This document shows, in pieces, positions 10,432-22,585 of a stretch of DNA of 64,000 nt (positions are counted from its first letter, which is position 1; every line of letters starts with the position of its first letter). The translations under genes and the position numbers were made by a program. The notes under the pieces are model-generated. The model saw only the letters and a list, made by a program, of their open reading frames with translations, was not told the DNA's origin and made no database searches. Source of the stretch: Clavelina lepadiformis (lineage: Eukaryota; Chordata; Ascidiacea; Aplousobranchia; Clavelinidae); assembly GCF_947623445.1 (NCBI RefSeq), contig NC_135241.1:18788501-18852500 (forward strand). The letters run 5' to 3'.

Positions 10432-13153
10432 GCTTTAAGGGTGAAGCTGGAAAATATTGCCGAAGTTTTAGATAACTATCAAGTGGATTCGGTCCCAGAA
10501 TATTGCATCGATGATTTGCAAGAGTTGGATGGGGCATCACTTTTAAAATTATTTACAAAATATGGACTCAGTAACAATGGAGTTTCACAATACAGGTGTT
10601 GTTGAATGCATGACATAAGTAGTGTTATAAGCTTTTAGTGTTATTGGTATTTTTGTTGTTTTGGTTTCTTTTACAAATTATCGGAGTTTGTATTTCTCTG
10701 TACTTACTTAGGTGTCAAATTTCATCTCATGACTGTGACAGAGTTTATGCTGGTCATGACCAGAAAGAATGCAGAGAAATGATGATATCACATTTGCTCG
10801 AACATGTGAAAACGTACAGAGAGAAAGCAGCAAAATGTAAATTGTAACTATAGCGTTTTTCAGTAAATGTGTCAAGGTATTGTTTCAAATAGTGGCGATA
10901 AACAAACATTATGACAGATCCCCACTTGTACAAAAAGAAAAGACTGAAACCATGTCAGCCAATCATTGTAAGAAGTGAACCAGATTATTCTGATTATAAT
11001 GATCCAGGTAACGATCTAATGGCTGTTTTCTTTTAATCAAATACACGTTTTTATCAGATGTTGTATATATGTGATATAGTAGAATATTGTTGTTTGTGTA
11101 ACTTCTCTTAACTCAAAGTTTGAGACTGTTCAAACTAATATAACAGGCCTTGGCATATGCATATGTATATATATTATATGATACTGCAGTGATATCATTT
11201 ATGCCAATTTTGGTAATTCAAAGTAATTTACTCAGTCTGTTATGAATTGCTGGTGAATTTGCTCTACATGGTTTTCATGAAATACTGATATTTATTTACT
11301 CTATCATTGTTAAAAAAAATTAATCATATTTCCATGTGTAATCTGTAACTAAGAGTATATTTATAAGAGAAAAAATTATTGAAATATCACTGATCTGATT
11401 TCTTTTTATAGTTGCATCCCAACCATTGCCATCAAAACAACAGAATACTTTTGTTTCCGCAAGTCTCATGAATCCCATTATAGCAAGGTTAACGACAGAG
11501 GTATCAAGGAGTATTATAGTACCACTCAGCGACACCACAGACTTGCCAAGCATTGACATACTTCCAGATATGGAAACTGAACGTCTTTTATCCACTCCTG
11601 ATCCAAAGGAGGCTCTCATGAGTGCTGTGAGCTTGAAAAGAAACCAAACAACCAGCCAGAGTAGTTTGGATGATGCAAAAAAGAAGTCAATCAACACTCG
11701 GGGCAGTAGAAAGAAGATCATACAAGAGCGCAATAGAATTTTGCACCAAAGACGCCAGGAGCGTGTTCGTAAACATTTTTCAAACCAGCCCAGAGTTTTA
11801 ATCCGTGATGCTGTGAAATCTCGCCTACCCCTAGAGCCAAAACCTGTTGAAAATCCTTTTCCTTCGCGAAATTATAGACCTATTAGGCCTAAGCCTGCAG
11901 ATGGTTCAATACCAACGCCTCTCACTTCCAATCGATATGTTGAGAAAAAAGTCCCTCCTAGAAAAAGGAAAAAGCCAGCCACTCATCTGAAACAGGTGAA
12001 GGCTAAAAAGGCGCCAAGTCGACCACCTCCACCACCACAGTCTTCCGAGGACAGCTCGTCTAGCGAGGATGATGGGTCTTCCGAGCAAGGTATGTACTTT
12101 GACTCATATTGACATATTGATACAGTTTGTGTTCTTTTGTAAATAAGAATTAGCCTTTTTGCAAGTATTTATTTTCTAGCGCATTTCAATTATAATCGTT
12201 ATATTTTAGAGACAGCTTGCTTGATAAACGAACAATATAAATTATTTGTTGAACTTTACATGCTTTGAATTGGTTTAATTAACCGGTTGACGAAGTCAAT
12301 ATTTTAAATTGTATTATCTTTATGTAATGTGTTCTCGAATATTCCTACATGAGTTATGTGAGTGATTCCAATTGTGCACGTAGGTACTACAGACACAGAA
12401 GAGAAAACAAAAGGCAAATATTCTTTCCAGCTGCCCCGCAAGAAAACTCTATTGTCATCTTTACGTAACAACAGGGAACGTAGGCTGAGAATGATGAGGG
12501 TGGTACAAGGCCCTAAAATAAAAAAGGAAAAAGTGGCTATGGCAAAAATAAACACGCAAAACAGTGATAGCACCATTAAAACTGGAGGTTGTTAATGAAC
12601 TATATTATAACATAAATATTACTTGGTCTTTGTAGCTGGCTTGTTTAACATTATGACCAAGATAAGAAATTTCCATTTGTACTTTTAAGTATTCTTGCAC
12701 TTGATTTTAGATAATTCTGAAATTCTGCAAGTACAGCCTGCAAAATTGGAGCCAAGTATGGAGCCATCAAGCAATTGTTTGCCTTCATCATTAAAAGACC
12801 GCAAGCAATTTCCTCCAAAACGTCATCTACCAAGCATTCTTAGGCGAAATAAACCTAAGCCTTTGCTTAAAAATGACAACATTGCAAGCATTCAAATAAA
12901 AGAATGCATGTCTTTGGCTAGAGAAGAAATAATGTAAGAGTTTTGTCATAGATTAGTGTTAGTGTTTAATATTTCCAGGCAAAAGGTCTGTATAATACTG
13001 TACATAGTTTTTAAATGACTGATGCGATCTGATAGGTCAACAAAAGGTGGCAATGACAGTTCATCAGAGTATGAAATAGTTGAGGTGGTATCCAAATCTT
13101 CTCCAAAGCAATTTCGCGATTATGAAACTTTTTTGTATGGAGTAATGCTTTAA
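10432..13153 (+). CDS. Downstream exons of unknown basic/acidic low-complexity protein, in phase with the Tigger transposase ORF
   Basis: Exons read as 10432-10595, 10712-10836, 10918-11007, 11412-12089, 12384-12587, 12711-12933 and 13036-13153 (TAA). All junctions have GT-AG ends and matching phases. Joined to 9013-10335 they give 2925 nt, a 974-aa protein. Without that, a start at ATG 10911 gives a separate 439-aa protein, and the transposase part would end at TAA 10845-10847 (540 aa). The intron 10837-10917 has a weak pyrimidine tract, so this split is a real alternative. The sequence has a helical stretch (LENIAEVLDNYQVDSVPEYC), a Lys/Arg-rich middle (QERNRILHQRRQERVRKHF), a proline run followed by SSEDSSSSEDDGSSE, and several basic clusters resembling nuclear localisation signals. 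I do not recognise the family. Confidence 0.6.
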
Positions 13154-13516
13154 CTAACTTGTAACTATTTCCGAGATGTCAAATCATTTTTTTTACCCAT
13201 ACCCTTTGAAATTAGAGGAAAAGCTTAACGTACTGGTGCTACTATACTTCTATAGTAATGATGTCTTGTTTTATTGTGAAACCATTGCAGTAAGGTTACG
13301 TCATAAGTACGTGGAATTATAATCATTGATATTAAATATAATCGATCACACTTTCTATTTCTCTGATTCTTTACCTTTCATTTGAGTGGTAAATGAACGA
13401 AATCTATCCGGACGTTTGGTAGATACAGCAGCTTCGATTTTGTGTTTGGAGTCAAAACGTAAAAATATGAAGGTGCGTCTAATAATTTGGCCAGGGACTG
13501 TATCTTTATGTAGGAG

Positions 13517-15028
13517 ATGAAGTTAACAGGCCCTACTGAAAGTGCATGCTGTTGCAGTAGTGTTGTGCAAACTGTGCCAGGAAAAGCTGCACAAATATTA
13601 CCGTCGTCAAACTTTTCAGTATCCAGTTTCCTTCTATCGCAGCGCACAAATAATGTAGCGGATCTATCCGGTAAAAATTTCTCGACAACGATATTACAGA
13701 GTTTATCATGAATTGGAATTGACATTTCAAAAATGCGCGGTCAACGATACGACGGGGCTGCTGCTATGAGTGGAAAACTAAACTGTGTCCAAGCTCATTA
13801 GAGAAGTTATTCCTTCATCTCTTTATGTTCATTGTGCTGCACACTGCCTTAATTTGGCTGTGTCTAATTCATGCAGTCTGTCATCGATTCGTAATTGTAT
13901 GGGAATAATAGGATCAGTTTATAATTTCTTTAATGCGAAATGTTTTGCGCAGGACAATAGTCACAATTCTTCCAACGTCAACATCTCAAAAACTTGCTCA
14001 AGTTTGTGCCACTGAATGGGTTGATCGATATCACAGTGTCAGTTTTTTTTCAAAATTGCAAGATGTCGTCGTAAAAACTTTACATGAAATTTCGTCATGG
14101 TCAGATATCGAAACTTCGTCACGAGATATGCAGTTGTTATCAGCGATTAGACAGAGTGATTTTTGCATTGCTCGCCTGCTTATAAAAAAGGTTTCTGATT
14201 ACAGTGTTGTGCTTTGTAAAATATTACAAAGAAAGTCGATAAATCTACGTGAAACTGTTGCCACAGAAGAAGATATTGTCTCTGAAATGAAACGTTCAAG
14301 GCAAAACGCTGAGCATGAATTTCATCTTTCCCAAAAGCACAATTTTATTCTGGAAACGCCTCGCCGTGCTTCAGCGCAAACTAACAGATGCAACATTTCT
14401 TCTGCCACTACAGAAGATTATTATCGAACTGAAATATTTATCCCGTGCTTGGACAGTTTTATTGCTAATCTCGTGTCTTGATTCACTTCCCTCAAGGGTG
14501 AGTTGCAGTGCTTAACTCCGTCTGATCCAACCCTCGCGCCGTCCGTCAAGCACATCGAAAGCATTCAAGTTTTGTAGAAACTTTATAAAAATGCTTCAAC
14601 AAAATCTTCGAACGAATTAGTTCCTGAATTAAAATTATGGTACAGAAAACTTAGTCGGTTCAACGACACAGAAAGAGCTGCTGATGCGGTCGACTACTCA
14701 AAAGCATGCAGTAGCGATATTTTTCCAAATATTTATACATTACCTAAAAATTTTTTAACTCTTTCGGTTACAACATGTAGGCTACTATTGAACGGTCTTT
14801 TTGTACATTACACAGGCTAAAAACATATTTATGTAGTACGAGTAGTGAGTAGTGATACCTGAATGAACGGACTTCCTTTTTTGAACAGCTACAAAAGTCG
14901 TGTGCCCTGTCTGGAAGAAATTAGTAATCGATTAACTGAAATATCAAATAGTGGTTCAAGTACTATGAATTTGTAAAAATTTAACCTGGAATGTTTAACG
15001 TTCTCACTTTTTTCTGCCTACACCACTG
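13517..15028 (+). pseudogene. Decayed hAT transposase (ZMYM1/DUF4371-like)
   Basis: Fragments in several plus-strand frames read in order as a hAT transposase: 'DLSGKNFSTTILQSL' then an in-frame TGA (13709), 'IGIDISKMRGQRYDGAAAMSGK', a frameshift, 'SSLYVHCAAHCLNLAVSNSC', another shift, 'CATEWVDRYHSV' through 'DYYRTEIFIPCLDSFIANL' (13933-14481), then 'PELKLWYRKL' and 'DIFPNIYTLPKNFLTLSVTTC'. The last piece is the hAT C-terminal dimerisation region, with the usual ERSFS motif destroyed. At least two stops and three shifts disable it. A 3' TIR-like end ...CCTACACCACTG lies at 15017-15028. I found no matching 5' TIR, so the copy may be truncated. Family membership is clear from motif order; exact boundaries are approximate. 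Confidence 0.8.
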
Positions 15029-15159
15029 CTTGTAGATGTTTGTTAAACACAAAACATTTAAGGGTATTCCCCTTTCTCAAACACACCAAAATTGATAGCA
15101 CCAAAATTAACAGAAATCACCGGTTTATTAACTTTGGGTAGAACCATAGAATACTAACA

Positions 15160-16045
15160 ACTAACGGGTGTAGTAGGTTGTACAAGTGCACAACCACAAG
15201 ATTTTAATCCCCTTAGGTGTTTTTCGTGGATGCCCCTGGGCATCCTGGCTCTGTATAAATGGCTGCCTCTGGAAAATGTTGGATGCCCAGCTCTGGCAAA
15301 ATAAGCTTAATCTGCCAACCGACACAATCAAACAATGCAGAGTTCTTCTAGACCAGCGGTTCCCAAACTGGGGTCCGCGGACCAATTGGGTTATGTAAAG
15401 CAGTTTCAGAGGGTCCGCAATGAGAATTAGTCTTTAAAGCTTTAAAGCAGTTTCAGAGGGTGGATGTAGTACACGACATGAGAGTTGCGCTATCCCAAGC
15501 CAGACCAAACATTGATGAGCTAGTTGCAACAAAACAAGTGCACCCATCCCATTAAACGCTTACCGTATTTGATATTTTTTGCTTTTTCTTTAATTGGTGT
15601 GGTTTTTGCATTTTTCCTATAGCATTCTTTTATTTTTATAGGGCCGCGAAATATCAAAATAACTGCAAAGGGTCAACAGGGCAAAATTTTTAGAAAAGTT
15701 TGGGAACCGCTGTTTTAGATCTTAAGTTTCATAAAAGCTATCCTCTTTCTCTCTAATGGTCTGCACAGATTGAACCTTAAACGATGGCATCATCCAGACA
15801 CCAGTCACATGGGTAACCTTATTGTGTGCATGTGGTGAAAACCAATCATTAAAAAAACAATAGATACCCAATGAGCATCTATTTAGCTCAATATTGTATG
15901 CCAAAATAAAAATTTGGTTGACATGGCACCAAACTGCCGAGACATCCACTAAAATGCGACCCTGAGGATGCCTTTTTACCGGTATACTTTGACATCATTT
16001 GGTTGTGCACTTGTATACTAGATCCCAACTAGTTAATTAAGAAAC
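15160..16045. mobile_element. Unclassified TIR element, with a hAT MITE nested in it
   Basis: The left end around 15175-15205 contains TACAAGTGCACAACCA. The right end around 15995-16015 contains the inverse TGGTTGTGCACTTGTATACT. Similar ends form a short foldback at 39943-40052. The 359-bp hAT element at 15354-15712 interrupts it, leaving about 520 bp of its own sequence. I see no coding sequence. Superfamily is unknown and the boundaries are approximate. Confidence 0.5.
15354..15712. mobile_element. hAT-type MITE with 16-bp TIRs and diverged TSD
   Basis: It begins CAGCGGTTCCCAAACT and ends AGTTTGGGAACCGCTG, exact inverses. Flanking 8-mers are ttctagac (15346-15353) and ttttagat (15713-15720), matching at 6 of 8 positions, so the insertion is older than the others. 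Inside are repeated TTTAAAGCAGTTTCAGAGGG blocks near 15397 and 15440. No coding sequence. Confidence 0.9.
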
Positions 16046-16538
16046 TTGCAACTAACAATTACAGCACACAGTACATCTGGACTATGTTGGTTGCTATTGT
16101 AGCTCTAATTCTGTGGCTATGGGGTTACTTTTTTGTGACCACACATAATTGCATTCTGTGCTAGGTCCTGACTGCATAGTATGGTAGTTTTCGCAGAGAT
16201 CTTGGAGGTTCAGAATGGTGTGCAAGGAAGCAGCCAGTGTGCACCCTAACTCGTGGCTCAAATGCATCTGTTGCTTGTGGTAGGCTGGGTGCGTCCTTTT
16301 GTTATAGAAAAAGGACAGTTTTTGGAGAGATTTTCGTTCAAAAAATATTGGGTGTTCTCCTGCCATACTCTGCAGTTTGGTGCTAGTTTAATTGTTGTAG
16401 AGTTTTTGGTCAATAAGTAGAAAATTGTTAAGTTTGAAAACCGTCACTTTTACTACTAAGAAATTGGTTGAAATGTTTACGGAAATCAAAGCAAACAACA
16501 TTCATAGATTTGAGAAAGAATTAAGTCATATGTGATGT

Positions 16539-16995
16539 AAGTGGTGGTCAAAGTAACCACATAAGCTACCAGTAGAAGTCTTGTTAGTCCCGAAAAAAAT
16601 CTACTCCAATATAAGTAGAAGTTTTGCTGTTCAAAACTACTCTAGTATGAAATAGAAAGTAGCACATTTTAAACTACTCAAGTAAGAAGTAGTTTGAAAA
16701 GTAGTTACAGATCTAAAATACACGAGGCTGTGAAAGTTAGCACAAATTACCACGAGCTTGCTAAAAGTGTTACAACTGCAGAGAAATGCATAGGTAAATG
16801 TTCAAAGCTAAATAGTTTCAGACATGCTTTTGTCCTTCGTCAGAGTGTTGCTACATGAAATATGTGAAAATCAAGTTGTTGACTAAAAACTACTTAATTA
16901 AAAGTTGAAGTAACAATGAACAAAGCTACTTAAGTAAGTAGCCAAAGTAGAAGACTTTTACTTAAGTAGAATTACTTTGTTACTAATTACTACTG
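16539..16995. mobile_element. hAT-type MITE rich in ACTTAAGTA subterminal motifs
   Basis: The left end is AAGTGGTGGTCAAAGTAA and the right end TTACTACTG, degenerate inverses of a CAGTGGTGG-type hAT terminus. A perfect 8-bp TSD tgtgatgt flanks it at 16531-16538 and 16996-17003. The body has many copies of CTACTT/AAGTAG and ACTTAAGTA, the subterminal repeat pattern of hAT elements. It is 457 bp and non-coding. Confidence 0.87.
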
Positions 16996-17571
16996 TGTGA
17001 TGTTGATTTAAATAAACAGGTAATTGTGTTTGGTAACTTATCACCTGTTTCAAGAGCAGGGGTAGTTAATGACTTCCCCAATGGCATTATAACGGTAACG
17101 CCATTGAGCACCAAACAAGAGCCACAATATTGTACGATGCCCAGTGCTCAAACCACTTGGTTACCGAGTCGACAAACAAAAGAATAGGCAATTAGATCTC
17201 GTATCTTTTCCACTCTTAAATAAATACTGTATTAGTATTGGTCTTATTCCGTCTCAAGTAACAGTTTGATTAAGAACCAATGCCATGCTTGACTACTTAA
17301 TTTCAGTGCTAACTTATCCAATTGGTATAAATGAAGCTAATAAGCCACAGACGCACAAATTTGACATAATTTTACTCTTACCCACTCCCTTTAACGTTTG
17401 CCCTATATTTTGTTTGTCTGTTTAGTTAGAAACTTTTTTTTGTAAACCATTGCACCAAGATCCTTGTAACTTTATATATTGTATGGTATGAGAAAACATG
17501 TTATACAATAACAACCGTTACTAAACTAGTGCAATAAATATGTATGATACATATTAATTTTTAGGCTGCCG

Positions 17572-17825
17572 CTACTGTATTTCACCGGGAAGATCACGCG
17601 TTCAAAGCTCTTTTTCACAGTTTTTTGTTAACTAGACGTAAATGTTATGACATAGTAACTTAAACCTAACCTAAATCTTACTTCCAGTCTAAATCAAATT
17701 TCCATTAAGCCCTAAATAAACAAGATCAACTTTCTGCATACCAATTCTCCTATCTTAATCGCCTATCTTTAACCATTGACTGCGTCACCTGCTTTTGGTG
17801 AAATAGTCATTCTCTAATTTTTATT
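17572..17825 (+). repeat. Dispersed repeat, copy 1 of 2 in this window
   Basis: This stretch closely resembles 39604-39855 in the same orientation. Shared blocks include TTTCACCGG, TTCACAGTTT, CATAGTAACYTAA, AAACCCTAAATAA-like text, GCCTATCTTTAAC and ACTTTTGGTGAAAT-like text. No TIR, TSD or coding sequence is obvious. It lies just upstream of the menin gene. Confidence 0.7.
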
Positions 17826-17974
17826 TAAAGAATTATCATTATGCAAATCTGGCAATTGTGTTTTTACTGGTTACAAATGTAAAGCATTCATGAAAATGTT
17901 TAGGATAGTTGGGTAAATATTATAAGCACTGAACTTATCTCGGTGAACTTGTAATATTGTTTTGTTGCATGCAG

Positions 17975-18036
17975 GTATTAGCCACACGGGTTTCATTCGA
18001 AGTTATTGCCTTTTATTAGAACTCGGGTGATAGAGC
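17975..18036 (+). other. Probable 5' UTR of menin after a splice acceptor
   Basis: A good acceptor (TTTTGTTGCATGCAG, AG at 17973-17974) lies 62 bp before the menin ATG, and no in-frame upstream ATG follows it. It could join a 5' non-coding exon or receive a spliced leader, as is common in tunicates. That choice is inference. Confidence 0.4.
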
Positions 18037-21000
18037 ATGACTATTCGTGAAGCCGAGAAGTCTTATTTTCCCGTAAACACCCAGCAGTCTTTTTTGGACC
18101 TTGTGAGTTCTCATATATCTTATCACAAAGATGAAGATGGTGAACCCAATTTAGTTTTTCTATCAATTTTATTTGGATATCTAGAGCACGAGTTAACAGT
18201 ATGCCGTTTATCGACATCAGACAATAGCAGTGAACCTGAAAATGATGCCACAAAAATAAGTATTGATGCATCGAAAAATAGTTCATTAACATCTGATGAA
18301 GAGAGAGCTAATGACACAAATTTTCCAACACTGGAACTCGATATAGTTGAAGGATTGTATGAGCAGTTTACTTTAATGATCAAGTCTCAAATCGATAAAA
18401 GTTTGGTCGAGTTAACAACCCGAAGTGGGTATGCGACCAAACTTTTATGCAAACGTGTAAGCGATGTAATCTGGAATGGATTGCTGCCATCTTACCATAA
18501 AGACAAGGCTCATATCCAGTCATTATTCAGTTACTTGACAGGTATTTGGTGAACCTTCATACACTTTTTCATGTTTTGTTTTGATGTGTTTTTGCTAGTA
18601 CTACAGTACTACATTTGCAAAATAAGTTTTATCAAACTTCATGAAATCAAGCCAACATGACATTACAATCTGAACATAGGGCGACAGCTGGATTGTTTTG
18701 GGCTTGCATTCGTCGTTGTTGCTGCTTGCCAGTTATTGAATTATGGAGATGTTCATCTGGTTGTTAGTGGAGATCATGCATGGGCTGCATGTGGAGAAGA
18801 CTCCAAGGTATTTAGCTATTTCATTAATCTCTACCACATTATTAAGAAAAATAGAAAAGTTTCTTCGTTAAAAGTTGGTGTAGTGAAGTTGTGCAAAACT
18901 TTCATATGTTTTTATGTTCTGGTACTTTGCAGCTGCTTAACGCACTTGTGTCATATTTAGTTGCCAGCTTGTTTATTTCATTTAGGAAATGGTTGAAGTG
19001 ACATGGCATGGTCGTGGCAGTGAGGATAGGAGAGGTTATACAATTGACCAGTCCGTCACTGATAAGGTACTGGTATACCACATGACATTACAATCTGATC
19101 TTCTGGTTTGCTCTTAAAGTAAAATAACCTAGTTTCAAGGCAATGTTGCTGTATGTTTGAAATTGTATTTACATTGTGTTACAATTTAGCTTTAAATATT
19201 TTTTTATTTCAGAGCTGGATGTATCATGGTGGAAGTGCAGTTAAATGTGATAGATGGATGGAACTAGTTGCAATGCTCACGTCAATTAATCCATCCATTT
19301 CCATTCATTGTGATAGTGAAGAATTACTCTCAATCCAGTATCAACTAATGCGTTTACTTTATAGTCAAGGACAACTTAATAAGTAAATCTTTATTAGTTT
19401 TCATGATCACAGGGATTCAACTACCATTAAATAACAGTGTTTAATTAAGAATTATCTCAGATTTATATACAGAGGTGGACAGTCGGTACTTTGAAAGTAC
19501 CATCGGTACCAGTACTTGGCAAAAAATGTACCGACAATTCTGATATTCGGTACTATTTTATAAAAGCAATTCGGTACTTTGACCGTACTCAGTAGTACCG
19601 GTACTTTTTGTGTAACAGATGCTGCTGCAAATGCAATGTTTGCCGCAATTATGCCCCCGGTAAAGGTTACTCCAGGTCAAAACATATGTGACGTTAATCG
19701 CTTGCAATTTTACTTGGCCTTTTTTAGATTAAAAAAGATCAACAGATGCTAAAATTAGTATTAAGGAATAATTAACATGTATTTTTGAAAATATACTTGC
19801 TAAAATATTGGAATTGTCAGGTGAAAAGTACCAAGTATTGGGACCGACCTAAATTTCTTGAAAAAAGTAATTCGGTACAGAGTTTCGGTACTTTTGAAAA
19901 AAGTACCGATGGTATTTGTACAGAAAAATACTGCGTTACAGTAATTTGGTACTATAGTACCATGGTACTGCTCACCTATGTTTATAAATGGATGTTTTTG
20001 TATTTCATACAGCCTATAGCATCTAACATTTGATGTTCAAAGATAAGAATGACATATCTAATAACTTTCAGTTATCCAATGGCTTTGGGATTATTATGCG
20101 AGTTGAGTGATTCACTTCAAGCAAAAGACTTGGACATGGAAGATCTTCACAAGAAATCGCTGGCTGTTGTTCAAACACTATATGATGACCTGCATGTTTT
20201 ACCATATTGCAGTAAAGGGCATTTTTGTCTTCGTCATCAAAGGTACAAAGAAGCAATTAAATATTGGGCAAAGGCTGCTCTGGTTGTTTCAAAGTAAGTA
20301 TTAATATATTTTTATTGCTAATTTTAGAATATCTTGCCCTGAAATAATGGAAATTAAATGTCAGCCAAAAACCATCTCAATTATGTGTTCGTCAACCGTC
20401 AGTGATTTTCAACGACACATCAAACAGACTTGAACAATTAATTTGTGTGTAATTTCCCTCTATTTTGTTGTTTTAAAGATGGTGACCTGCGCACTATTTA
20501 TTGCATGGATGTTATTTCAGTAGATGAGAAATAATTCTTTAGGTCGGGTGTATAAGCCCCCTCTTGCTCTTTTGGCTGGATTTGTTAAAAAGGGGCTTTT
20601 TTGCGGTAGTTAATAAAAATATTGTATATAGCAAACACTTGTTAACTTGAAGGAACTTTACCAGTCTCAGTAAATTGTAAATCGACCCTTAAAATTTCAT
20701 GTAAACAATTGAAGACTGCTCGAAATGGTTTTGTGGTTTCCAGGGTATAACTGCCACCCATTATCTCAAAAATAGTCAAAAATTCGTTTTTTCGTTAAGA
20801 TGTGTTACGGACAGAAATGTCCAACATTAGTTGGAATGTGGTGTTCTATTGTTCAATGCCTTTTAACCTTAAAACCCTGGCATGGAGTTCAGTTCACTTA
20901 ACATTACTAACTCGAGTCGAGTTATGATGCAGGGCTGCATTACTACCCTGTAGTTAAAAGGTTATAGAGCTACATGCAGATGTAACAGTATAAAGAATTA

Positions 21001-21905
21001 AGTGTAGCATGAGCAAGAATTTCTTGCCATTTTGGATAACTTGAAGCAACATAATCAGTTCTTGTAACTTTGAGTTAGGAAATTCCACTATAATTGAATA
21101 TATGCTATGATTTAAGGTATAACTATGGAAAAGAGGATGAGGAAATATATAAAGAGATGATCGATATTGCAAATGATTTGATTCCCCAAGCCCTAAAAGA
21201 AGATTTATCACTATGTGGAGATGCAGATTGCTATCGGGACATCTTAAGGTAAATTTTCTTAAGCATTGTTGAAAATTACTTGAAATGAAAAATTAAATCT
21301 TGTGTTTTATTTCTTTGGTACTTTATTTTTTTTATTTTAAAAGGTTTTATGATGGAATCTGTTTGTGGGAAGAAGATAGTTCTACTCCTGTTCTTCATTC
21401 ATGGTGGGCCAGACATTTTACGTTTACAATTGGTCGCTTTCAGCCGAGTGCAAAAGAATCAATAAAAATAACAGATTCTGCCGATTTGGACACCTCTATA
21501 TCCGGTGAAGATGGCATGTCACGAAGATCTAGCAGAGGTCATGGGGTCAGCATGAGTTCACACTCAGCATCTAGTGCTAGTATGAGCTCACCCAAGTCTG
21601 ACTTGTGCTCAAGTGCAGATTCAACTGTAAGCTATTCTGAGCCCTGCTCTTCAAAGCTTTCAGCCAAAGCTTGTAGTTCCGACAGCGAAAATCCCAACAA
21701 ACTCCAGCTTCACAGTCAGAAGATGAAAGCTTTAAAGGACATGTTGATAAGTGGCAAGAAAATAAACTCTCAGGCTGTTGGTTTACTCCTGACTGCTCAG
21801 TCTCAAGTGCATTTTGTGAAAAGAAGGTCAAATACCGGTGACTACAGCATGGAGTATGGTAACACTTTTAAACGTGGAAGACGATCCAAAGATTTTGAGT
21901 CCTAG
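18037..21905 (+). CDS. men1: Menin
   Basis: Seven exons join in phase: 18037-18541, 18680-18807, 18986-19066, 19213-19382, 20072-20293, 21117-21248 and 21344-21905 (TAG), encoding 599 aa, against about 610-615 in human. Menin is a nuclear scaffold linking MLL/KMT2 H3K4 methyltransferase complexes, LEDGF and JunD. Conserved blocks appear along its length: [46 protein letters not shown] split here by me at the usual site, [72 protein letters not shown], and the C-terminal [16 protein letters not shown] serine-rich region (about residues 450-520) replaces the proline-rich linker of vertebrates. A hAT MITE occupies the intron after 19382. An AATAAA at 22182-22187 is a likely poly(A) signal. Confidence 0.96.
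19470..19980. mobile_element. hAT-type MITE packed with GGTACT/AGTACC motifs, in a menin intron
   Basis: The left end CAGAGGTGGACAGT and right end ACTGCTCACCTATG are imperfect inverses. Flanking 8-mers tttatata (19462-19469) and tttataaa (19981-19988) match at 7 of 8. The two ends carry dense copies of GGTAC, in forms such as TCGGTACTTT, AGTACCGG and GGTACTATAGTACC. It is 511 bp, non-coding, and lies in the intron between menin exons 4 and 5. Confidence 0.88.
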
Positions 21906-22181
21906 GTTGTGAATTAAAATCTTAGTATTTGCGCGATTTTTGAAATTTTATTTCACAATGCTGTAATTATTATCTGGCAAATATACTGAAATATTGCTTC
22001 TGGCACAAGCTTGTAGTCTTATTGGGTGAAAATGGGTAAAGAACACTCATGTTCTAGTTCTAGCGAAAGGTTTAAAATACAAATAATATTTTTGTGTTTT
22101 CCAACACTTTTTGAACAACTCTAGGATATATTTAAAGCAATTAAACAATTAAATTACAATTAAACTGTATTACATCACAGA

Positions 22182-22187
22182 AATAAA
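22182..22187 (+). terminator. Likely poly(A) signal of menin
   Basis: AATAAA about 280 bp past the menin stop codon, within the tail-to-tail gap with ANKEF1. Confidence 0.45.
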
Positions 22188-22585
22188 TTTGGCACGATTA
22201 ATATATTTTCTATATATAAAGAGCATTTGTTGTTAAAAGGATGTATAGTTACGAGAACGATTAGCAATCTAAACTTAATACAATATTACACCACTACAAA
22301 AAATAATCTCTGAATAATTAAAAAGATAAATGAATATTAATTAACCAGAAACTCGGTTGCGACTTTTGGCAGTTTTTAATTGCCCGAATCACAAGCTATA
22401 GTCTTCCATTCTGGCAGTAATACTGACAATAGTTGGCCTGTCATTTTCCTCTATGCTGGAATTGTGAGGCATCTATTAATTAAGCTTATTGACGAAGCTA
22501 GCATTCATTGGTTTCGTGACTGATATGTTGTGATGCAAAATACAAAACAGTTTTTGTACAATGCTACTTTGCATACATTTCACAT

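Noticed and set aside
10911-11007. ATG at 10911 as the certain start of a separate gene
   Set aside because: Possible, but the exon also fits an acceptor at 10916-10917 in phase with upstream exons, so both models are kept open under the 10432-13153 entry.
13378-13725. 115-codon minus-strand open frame
   Set aside because: It lies antisense to the decayed hAT transposase, whose plus-strand motifs explain the region; it has no domain of its own.
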